Of a stretch of 64,000 bases of DNA, positions 56,891 to 64,000 are shown piece by piece; position 1 is the first letter of the stretch, and each line of letters begins with the position of its first letter. The DNA is from Silurus meridionalis. Lineage: Eukaryota > Chordata > Actinopteri > Siluriformes > Siluridae. The stretch is taken from positions 5,034,115 through 5,098,114 of the forward strand of contig NC_060906.1 in NCBI RefSeq assembly GCF_014805685.1, in the 5' to 3' direction. Under the pieces are notes generated by a model. That model saw only the letters and a list, made by a program, of their open reading frames with translations. It was not told the origin of the DNA and did no database searches. Position numbers and translations under genes: made by a program.

Positions 56891-57774
56891 CCCTAACGAC
56901 GGCAGAGCTCTCCCGAGGCCCTCCGAGGGTGTCGTTCCGGTTCAACGTCCGAGCTCTCCAGAGGCCCTCCGAGGGTGTCGTTCCGGTTCAACGTCCGAGC
57001 TCTCCAGAGGCCCTCCGAGGGTATCGTTCCGGTTCAACGTCAGAGCGCTCCCGCGGCCCTCCGAGGGTGTCGTTCCGGATCAACGTCAAGGCTCTCCAGA
57101 GGCCCTACGAAGGTGTCGTTGCGGTTCAACGTCCTGCCGAGGGTGCCTCTGTGTTCCTGGTCTCCGTTGAGGACGTCGCTCCGCTCCAGGTCTCCAGGGA
57201 GGTCGTCTCTCCACCCCCTGTCTCCGCCGAGGACGTCGCTCCGTTCCTGGTCTCCAGGGAGGTCGTCTCTCCGTCTCCTGTCTCCGCCGAGGACGTCGCT
57301 CGTCCTCTGGTCTCCGCCGTGGACGTCGCTCGGCCTCTGGTCTCCGCCGTGGATGTCGCCCGGCCCCTGGTCTCCGCCGTGGACGTCGCTCGGCCCCTGG
57401 TCTCCGCCGTGGACGTTGCTCGGCCCCTGGTCTCTGCCAAGGGCTTGGCTCAGCTTCCGGTCTTTTCAAGGGTCGCTGGCCCGTTCCTGATCCCGACCGA
57501 GGACACCCTTTTGCCTTTGGCCCCTTCCGATCCTCCCCTGATCTGCTGCGATGCTCACAGGGCCTCCTTTGTCCGGGGTCGGTTGGGGAGGCCTTCCTCA
57601 GAGTGCCCCGGCCCGCCTGGCATTGGTGGGTTTTTGGGGCGTCGGGTGCCGCCCCTGGAGGGGGTACTGTCAGGGATTCCCCTGCCACGCCCCCCTCGGC
57701 CGCTGTCAGAGATGCACCCTGCCACGCCCCCCTCAGTAGCTCTCATGGTGCCTCATTATCCAGTGCCTGCCTGA
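56083..57774 (+). CDS. Repeat-rich second ORF of the pol-less Gypsy-type element
   Basis: 563 codons open from the 30-base repeats, through inverted copies of the 45-base unit (translated here as VSFRFNVRALQRP), to a zone of SAVDVARPLV-type 12-residue repeats (about 57150-57440), and into the 3' LTR. No recognisable domain. It overlaps and is in a different frame from the gag-like ORF. It may be the displaced 3' half of one original long ORF, or have no coding role. Kept because it spans non-identical sequence without a stop. Confidence 0.35.
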   Translation: MRGTWRPGVAMRGTWRPVVSLRAKVRPQVSLRATDRPQVLLRATARPQVLFRSTARLQVPRRATSGLQVPRMATSGLQVPRMATSGLQVPLMATSGLQVPLRAKARPQVSLRAKVRPQVSLRATDRPQVLLRATARPQVLFRSTARLQVPRRATSGLQVPRMATSGLQVPRMATSGLQVPLMATSGLQVPLRAKARPQVSLRAKVRPQVSLRATDRPQVLLRATARPQVLFRSTARLQVPRMATSGLQVPLMATSGLQVPLRATSGLQVPLTTAELSRGPPRVSFRFNVRALQRPSEGVVPVQRPSSPEALRGYRSGSTSERSRGPPRVSFRINVKALQRPYEGVVAVQRPAEGASVFLVSVEDVAPLQVSREVVSPPPVSAEDVAPFLVSREVVSPSPVSAEDVARPLVSAVDVARPLVSAVDVARPLVSAVDVARPLVSAVDVARPLVSAKGLAQLPVFSRVAGPFLIPTEDTLLPLAPSDPPLICCDAHRASFVRGRLGRPSSECPGPPGIGGFLGRRVPPLEGVLSGIPLPRPPRPLSEMHPATPPSVALMVPHYPVPA

Positions 57775-58112
57775 ACACCGACAGCTGTGACTCGTTAGGG
57801 TTCAGACTATATAGACTCACGTTCTCGAGTCACAGGCTGTCGGTTCTTGTATTGTCATGCTGGTGATACCCGTGGCTGCTCGACCGCCAGCATTCCCCGC
57901 TGGTTCCGTATCCGAGTTCTGTTTCTTCTGGATTACTTGTTGCCGTTGCCGTTTACATTCGTTTTGGGACTCTAGGTTTCATTTGGATTACTCGTCTCGA
58001 GTGGATGTTCTTTGTTTATTTTCTCGCCTCGGCGGCAGTGAGTGTTTCTTTGTTGAACTGAATAAATGAACTATGATTGACTTGCTTCCGCTTCCTGTCC
58101 GTCAGCCTGACA
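57668..58112 (+). repeat. 3' LTR (445 bp)
   Basis: Same sequence as the 5' LTR without the 37-base duplication and the 6-base insert. Ends CTGACA at 58112, followed by the target-site repeat ATCTC. Confidence 0.92.
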
Positions 58113-59476
58113 ATCTCTCTGTGAACAAAACGGACAGTCTTGTAAAACATTGGGGTTTAAAACAAAAAACGTTCACATAGATAATGCAGTGTAAAATCCT
58201 CCACTGGAGGTCGGCAGCTTTTTAGGTAATGGTGGTTTGTACAGTGTCCCCACTCGGGTTTAATATCATTGTTAAAACCAAAAACATTTCTCCACTGGGT
58301 GTCCACCCTCCAACTCAGTTTTTTCTTGTTTAAAACTTTATCACAGGCCCTGTAGAGCAGCTTCCCGATTACTGTCCCAAAGTTCATCTTCCCTTCAGCC
58401 CTGCACTCCAGGAGGGGGGTCACCAAATCCGTCGAGGTCAGGAGCGATGTCCAGCTGGGGAAATGGTTCCTCCTCTGCAGGACCGCTCTCGCCGATTTTA
58501 TAGTCCTTCAGCAGAACACACTCCTCTGCTGTTAGTGTAGACCTACATCGGTGTAGGAGCTGGTTTGCAATGCGCAGGGACCATAGTCCTATACGTGCAG
58601 CCAGGTTCTCCCTTCTTGACAGGTCTGTCCCTGTGACGTTCACCAGCTCCCGGATTGTGATGATCAACGAGGATACCAAGGCTCTGGACAGTGTGGGGGT
58701 GGTCGCACCGGAGATGTCCAGCTGACTCCTGGGATTGTTGGCTACCCACCTCCCCACTCCCTCCCCAGTTCACTTTTGCCGATGATGAAAGCTGCCTAAA
58801 AAATCAGTTAAAACATCTATGTCAGACTGTGATCCCACCATTACTGCCAAGTCGTCTGCACAGGTGAAGTGAAGCATTGACACATGCAATATTAAAACCA
58901 GAAAGAGAATTCCTTAGATTAATTAAAAGAGGTTCGATTTCAAGAGTGTACAGCATTCCTAAAAGGGGAACAGCCGTGCCTGATCCCTCTGTACACTCTA
59001 CAAGGAGCACATAAACCACCATTAACCTTCAGTACACTCAATTTCACTGTACAGTACCTTGATCATGGCAATAAAACCGGGGTTGAACCCAAAGCTTTCC
59101 AGCACCTTCCACAAGTATTCATGCTTAACCCGGTCCTTTTCCTGGTCTAGAAAAATCAGACCAGTCTTCATGCCCAATAGCCTGGAGACTTCCAAAATGT
59201 CACGAATTAAGTAAACGTTGTCAAAAATCGACCTGCCAGGCACACAGTACGTCTGGTCATGGTGAATGATCTGCTCCATCACCTTCGTCAGTCTCTAAGC
59301 TAATGCTTTTGACAGCAGCTTGCAGTCAGTGCACAGTAGTGACACTGGGCACCAGTTCTTCAGGTGGGTCAGGTCTCCCTTTTTTGGCAGCAGTGTCAAG
59401 ACGGCTCTCCTGCAACTCGACAGGAGCTGACCACCTTTCACACTCTCCCTTAGAACCTCCAGCACGTCCTGCCCTA

Positions 59477-59893
59477 TTACTCAGAGAATGCCTTGAAAAA
59501 CTCGACAGGGAGACCATCTATTCCTGGCGCCCGCCGATTCTTTATGCCTTGGAGAGCCTCCTGAAGCTCAGACAGTGACAGCTCCCTGTCCAACTCTCTG
59601 GCCACTGACTCTGTGAGCTTAGGCAGATCTTTAAGGAAGATCTCTTCCACCTCCTGTGCCCCTGACCTCTTGCTGCTATACAGCTTCGAATAGAAGCTGA
59701 CTGTCTGCTGGCGAATTTCAGAAGGCTCTGACACGAGATCCCCTGATTCTGTTCGCACAGTATGCATAAATCTTTTCTGTTCATTCTTTTGCTCTAAACT
59801 AAAGAAAAACTTAGAAGGAGCATCCACCCAGTGATTTTTAAAGCGTGAGCGGACCGGCGCCCCCTGTACTGCAGTGTCCAACAGGTCGTTCAT
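59477..59893 (-). pseudogene. Tx1-like LINE copy 2: RT N-terminal region
   Basis: 138 codons including SKFFFSLEQKNEQKRFMHTV, FYSKLYSSKRSG and the entry motif KNRRAPGIDGLPVEFFKAF. Typical of the start of the RT domain in Tx1/L1-side LINEs. Ends in a stop where the palm should follow; the palm continues in other frames to 58822. Confidence 0.75.
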
Positions 59894-60128
59894 TTTGGCT
59901 TTTTTGTTTTTGAGGGCTTCAATATGCCCTTGATTTTCTTTGGCCTTTTTTTGACAGAAAATTTAAATTTGTGCTTTTATCACATCCCACCACTGCTGTA
60001 GGGAGTTAAAATCTGCCTTCTACAGTTTAAAACAATTCCATAAAGAAATAAAAGACTCTCTAAAATTAGCATTCTCTAAAAGTGCGGTGTTAAAATGCCA
60101 GTAAGTGCTCTTAGGTTTAATATTATTT

Positions 60129-60846
60129 TTACTGATAATACACTGAACCATACAGTGGTCTGAGATGCCTACTGGAAAAATAAAACAACGTAAAATAAGT
60201 CAGTTGATGCTTAAAACCATAAAATGTAACTAATCTTACCAGGGAGAGCGTGTTGTCTATGGAGTGGGCCCACGTGTACTGTCTCTGTTTTTTATTAAAA
60301 TTTCTGTATATGTCACAGAGATCGTGGGTCTCCACTATCTCCCACAGATGCTTACGGGAAGCTACATGAGGTTCTGCACAATTCCTGTCTATATTTTCTG
60401 ATGTACAATTAAAATCACCTCCCAAAACTAAAAACTCTGCAGTGCTGCAGTTTAAAATAACATTGTTGAATTTGTGTAAAAACTTCATTCTCTTCACTGC
60501 ACTGGTGGGAGTGTACACACAGATAAACACTAAAACCTCATTCTCATAAAAAACATTCACTTTTAAAAACCTTCCGCTTAAAATTTCTTCTACAGTGTAA
60601 GAAACAGGAATAAAATTACTAGTAAAAAGCAGGGCAACACCACCACTAAGTGACGTGTTATGGCTTTAAAATCGCCAACCCGTCAGACTCTTTCACCCAG
60701 TCAGCAGTGTTACTAACATTACTGTGGGTCTCCTGCAACATAACCATATCAACACATTTCTGTTTAATGAGCTCATACAACTTCTCTCTCTTTACACGTT
60801 CACTTGCTCCATTTATGTTAAAACTCGCAATCTGAATTCCTTTCAT
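60129..60846 (-). pseudogene. Tx1-like LINE copy 2: endonuclease
   Basis: Starts MKGIQIASFNINGASERVKR at 60846 (N of the FNINGA motif), MVMLQETHSN (catalytic E), then in a second frame FICVYTPTSAVKRMKF and LGGDFNCT (D and N). This is the APE-like nicking endonuclease that starts target-primed reverse transcription. A frame break lies near 60560-60660; the final SDH-like motif is not clear. Confidence 0.75.
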
Positions 60847-60885
60847 TAAAATAAAATATAGGTAAAAACGCACAAATGGTAAAAA

Positions 60886-63176
60886 AACATGAAGCTGGAA
60901 GTTGAAGGGATGATGATAAATGTCATCAGTGCCTATGCTCCACAAGTTGGCTGTGAGATGGAGGAGAAGGAAAGATTCTGGAGTGAATTAGATGAAGTGG
61001 TAGATGGTGTACCTAGGAAAGAACGATTAGTGATTGAGGCAGACTTTAATGGGCATGTAAGTGAAGGGAACAGAGGTGATGAGGTGATGGGTAGGTATGG
61101 TTTTAAGGAGAGGAATGTGGAAGGGCAGATGGTGGTAGATTTTGCTAAAAGGATGGAAATGGCATTGGTGAATACGTATTTTAAGAAGGAGGTGAAAATA
61201 TCATCATATGGTGATGTATAAAAGTGGAGGAAGGTGCACACAGGTGGACTATGTTCTATGCAGGAGATGCAACCTGAAGGAGATTAGAGACTGTAAGGTG
61301 TTGGCAGGGGACAGTGTAGCTAGACAGCATCGGATGGTGGTCTGTAGGATGGTTTTGGAGGCAAAGAAGAAAAGGAGAAGAGTGAGGACTAAAAGAAGAA
61401 AAAGATGGTGGAAACTGAATGAGGAAGAGTGTAGTGTGAGGTTCAGGGATAAGGTCAGACAGGGGATTGGTGGAGGTGAAGAGGTGTTGGGTGATTGGGA
61501 AACTACTGCAGGAGTGATAAGGGAGGCAGCTAGAAAAGTACTTGGTGTGACATCTGGAAATGGAAAGGCAGACAAAGAGACGTGGTGGTGGAATGAGGAA
61601 GTGCAGAAGAGCATAAGGAGAAAGAGGTTGGCAAAACAGAAGTGGGATCTACAGAGTGATGAGAAAAGTAAGCAGGAGTACAAGGAGATGTGGTAGCAGG
61701 TAAAGAGGGATGTGGCGAAAGCCAAGGGAAAGGCATATGAGGAGTTGTATGAGAGGTTGGACACTAAGGGAGGAGAAAAGGATTTGTACCGATTGGCCAG
61801 ACAGAGGGACCGAGCTGGGAAGGATGTGCTGCAAGTTAGAGCAATAAAGGATGGAGATGAAAATTTGTTGACTAGTGAGGAGAGTGTGTTGAGAGGGTGG
61901 AGAGAGTATTTTGAGCAGCTGATGAATGAGGAAAATCAGAGTGAGAGAAGGTTGGATTATGTGGAAGGTTGGATGATGTGGTGAAGCAGGATGTAGATAA
62001 TATTAGTAAGGAGGAAGTGAGAGCAGCGATTAAGAGGATGAAGAGTGGAAAGTCGGTTGGACCAGATGACATACCTGTAGAAGCGTGGAGATGTTTAGGA
62101 GATGGCAGTGGAGTTTTTAACCAGATTGTTTAACAGGATTCTGGAAGGTGGGAGGATGCCTGAGGAATGAAGGAGTGTGCTGGTACCGATCTTTAAGCAC
62201 AAGGGAGATGTGCAGACCTGCAGTAACTACAGGGGAATTAAGTCACACCATGAAGTTATGGGAAAGAGTAGTGGAAGCCAGGCTGAGAGATAAGGTGACC
62301 ATCTGTGAGCAGCAGTATGGTTTCATGCCGATGAAGAGCACCACAGATGCCTTATTTGCTTTGAGGATGTTGATGGAGAAGTATAGAGAAGGACAGAAGG
62401 AATTGCATTGTGTATTTAAGGATTTAGAGAAAGCATACGACAGGGTGGAGAGAGGAGTTGTGGTATTGTATGAGGAAGTCAGTTGTGTCAGAGAAGTATG
62501 TAAGGGTGGTGCAGGACATGTATGAGGACAGTGTGACAGCAGTGAAGTGTGCAGTAGGAACGACAGAAGGTTAGGTGAAGGTTGGACTGCATCAAGGATC
62601 AGCCCTGAGCCCTTTTCTGTTTGCAGTGGTGATGGACAGGTTGACGGACGAGGTCAGACAGGAGTCTCCCTGGACTATGATGTTTGCAGATAAAATTGTG
62701 ATTAATGGTGAGAGTAGTGATCAGGTTGAGAAGAGCCTGGAGAGGTGGAGGTACACGCTGGAGAGAAGGGGAATGAAAGTCAGTAGGAGTAAGACAGAGT
62801 ACATGTGTGTGAATGAGAGGGAGGGCAGTGGAGGGGTGCAGTTGCAGGGAGAAGAGCTGGAGAAGGTGGAGGAGTTCAGGTACCTGGGATCAACAGTGCA
62901 AAGTAATGGAGAGTGTGTTAGAGAAGTAAAGAAAAGAGTGCAGGCAGGGTGGAGTGGGTGGAGAAGAGTGACAGCAGGAGAGGAATGCTGAGGATGGAGC
63001 CGCCAGGTAGGAGGAAAAGAGGAAGGCCAAGAAGGAGGTTCATGGATGTGGTGAGGGAAGACATGCAGGTAGTTAGTGTGAAAGAGGCAGATGTTGAGGA
63101 CAGGATGGTATCGAGATGGATGATCCGCTGTGGCGACCCCTAATGGGAGCAGCCGAAAGAAGAAGAAGAAGATCCA
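60886..63176 (+). mobile_element. RTE-type LINE, 5'-truncated, frame-broken
   Basis: Plus strand. Endonuclease remnant (VISAYAPQVGCEMEEKERFW, ADFNGHVSEGNRG, VDYVLCRR, ARQHRMVVCRM), linker, RT (GKSVGPDDIPVEAW-like at about 62050, CEQQYGFMPMKSTTDALF, VFKDLEKAYDRVERGV, LHQGSALSPFLFAVVMDRL, WTMMFADKIVI) and the tail RKRGRPRRRF...RWMIRCGDP. The 3' terminus is GTGGCGACCCCTAATGGGAG followed by an AAG microsatellite tail, the standard end of this family. The catalytic box reads FADK, so one D is lost, and there are frameshifts at about 61220, 61695, 61985, 62120 and 62570. Confidence 0.85.
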
Positions 63177-63390
63177 TAACCGGCTTTACCCAAAGGTTCC
63201 CCATCTTAGAACTTTAACTGTGAAGGACATTATCTTTGGGCTTGTAATGAACAATAACAAAGACGACTTTCTTGTTAATAAAATATTTCTGATGGGAAAA
63301 TTTTATTTACACAAATCAAAATACTTAAAAGTAAAACAAACAATTTTTTGCATTTTACAATCAGTTTATTTATTTCACAAAAAACATTAG
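63177..63390 (+). pseudogene. L1/Tx1-type LINE C-terminal fragment
   Basis: Open translation HNRLYPKVPHLRTLTVKDII, NNNKDDFLVNKIFLMGKFYL and HKSKYLKVKQTIFCI resembles the C-terminal tail (x-GKFYIHK-x) of L1/Tx1-side LINE ORF2. It lies between the RTE tail and copy 3 and is on the plus strand, opposite to copies 1-3. Confidence 0.6.
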
Positions 63391-63486
63391 TGATTAAAAA
63401 AATGCAATCAATCTTTTGTCCTTTATAGAAAAATATGATTTACACAATAAACCATAGCCCTGTTTATTTTTTATCCTTTTTTTCAA

Positions 63487-63491
63487 TTAAA

Positions 63492-63525
<34 letters not shown>

Positions 63526-64000
63526 CATTTTGGCTCTAGCCATCACCTCAGGATCTACTGTGCCGTCGCTCCTGAGTTTCCTTTTCCTAGTTAACCAAAT
63601 CGCCAGGTTTGATTCTCCTATTAGGAAGTTTATTACGCAAACACGTTTTCTGTCTGTGCTCACGTACTTATGCCCAAAGATAAAAAGCTCTTCACTGAAG
63701 TTTCTGCCCAGGTCTCGTCCCTCTAACACCCTGAACAGTCCTCTCAGCCTGCGGCAGTGTAGAAACAGGTGGTCTACTGATTCTTCTGTGTTACAGAAAA
63801 CACATTCCCTCACTATGGTGGGGTAGATGTTTGCCACATGTCTGTTCATAGCTACCGCCCAGTGAACAATCCTCCATTGGAGATCCGCAGTGCGTTTCTC
63901 TATCGGAGCTTTGTACAGGGATCTCCAGCAGCCTATGGGAGACGAGTCTGGCCCAAACACTTCTGACCATTTAGATTCTCTACAGTCTTTCAGCGTGCTG
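63487..64000 (-). mobile_element. Tx1-like LINE copy 3, 3' end (continues beyond the window)
   Basis: Minus strand. The C-terminal region has the zinc-ribbon-like CVFCNTEESVDHLFLHCRRL and the tail FLIGESNLAIWLTRKRKLRS. The ORF frame (63960-63487) is intact to the (ATT)n tail at 63497-63523, unlike copies 1 and 2. The corresponding region of copy 1 is LQWRVLHGTVAVNAFFECY / CPFCNKRETIFHCFLECL. The element begins beyond 64000. Confidence 0.85.

Larger units (their letters stand above)
50928..58112 (+). mobile_element. Recent pol-less Gypsy-type LTR element with giant tandem-repeat ORF
   Basis: Direct LTRs at 50928-51415 and 57668-58112, flanked by ATCTC on both sides (50923-50927 and 58113-58117). 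A polypurine tract GGAGGGGGTAC directly precedes the 3' LTR. The interior has a gag-like domain, an array of about 80 45-base units, a 270-base higher-order repeat, a short inverted copy of the 45-base array and a Ser/Val/Pro-rich repeat zone. No protease, RT, RNase H or integrase. It is inserted in Tx1-like LINE copy 2, whose halves lie on either side. Confidence 0.9.
58118..60880 (-). mobile_element. Tx1-like LINE copy 2, main part
   Basis: Minus strand. Order from 5': endonuclease (60846 downwards: ASFNINGASERVKREKLYEL, MLQETHSN; then VLGGDFNCTSENIDRN at about 60440), pre-RT (59893-59477: WVDAPSKFFFSLEQKNEQKR, RRAPGIDGLPVEFFKAF), RT (59282-58822, broken), and C-terminal part (58757-58157). 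Several frameshifts and stops. The endonuclease keeps the N, QE and GDFN motifs. Broken by the Gypsy-type insertion at its 3' end and by the RTE LINE at its 5' end. Confidence 0.8.

Overview
The window reads as vertebrate, and most likely teleost, genomic DNA. It holds spliced immune-receptor exons typical of fish (FIIND and CARD with GT/AG introns), a serine tRNA with a long variable arm, fish-type L2, Rex1-like, RTE and Tx1-like LINEs, Tc1/mariner-type elements, BEL/Pao and Ty3/Gypsy-type LTR elements, and very long tandem repeats. There is a 100-base N gap at 18453-18552. I cannot name the species. No bacterial features (operons, ribosome binding sites, CRISPR) are present, so none are annotated.

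Layout. 1-18.4 kb is four blocks of an AT-rich ~32-bp satellite. They are separated by a CRE-rich duplicated segment (copies at 2.5 and 15.1 kb), LINE and DIRS-like debris, a decayed BEL/Pao element (9.06-14.78 kb) and a repeat-flanked fragment with a BED zinc finger. 18.5-20.6 kb is the gap plus an uninterrupted ~2-kb (TC)n tract. 20.6-21.0 kb holds a tandem pair of serine tRNA sequences, one truncated and one complete. 22.35 kb has a small orphan ORF. 22.9-24.1 kb has two LTR fragments. 25.5-28.1 kb (minus strand) contains seven phase-consistent exons giving the FIIND-CARD C-terminus of an NLRP1-like protein. 28.4-36.5 kb holds Tc1-like DNA, a palindromic MITE and a nested tandem amplification of a dispersed repeat. 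36.5-38.7 kb is a gag-only Gypsy-type element. 39.3-41.8 kb is a mariner-type element with intact terminal repeats and a broken transposase. 42.4-47.9 kb is a nest: a ~15-bp minisatellite split by a DNA element, a Rex1-like LINE that itself carries an L2 LINE, and a solo LTR. At 48.0-48.2 kb is a single 174-bp LRR exon (minus strand) with a nonsense codon. 48.3-64 kb is dominated by three minus-strand copies of a Tx1-like LINE. The second copy is split by a very young, pol-less Gypsy-type element (50928-58112) whose ORF carries about eighty 45-bp repeats. An RTE LINE follows at 60.9-63.2 kb.

Host genes are few: the FIIND-CARD exons, the LRR exon about 20 kb upstream on the same strand (possibly the same NLR locus), the serine tRNA and perhaps the orphan ORF. 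Everything else is mobile or tandem-repeat DNA. The strongest second-look items are the apparently circularly permuted BEL/Pao copy, the recent pol-less Gypsy-type element with a hypervariable array that turns around into its own reverse complement, the in-frame Rex1/L2 RT fusion, and the FIIND with a changed residue at the expected autoproteolysis site.
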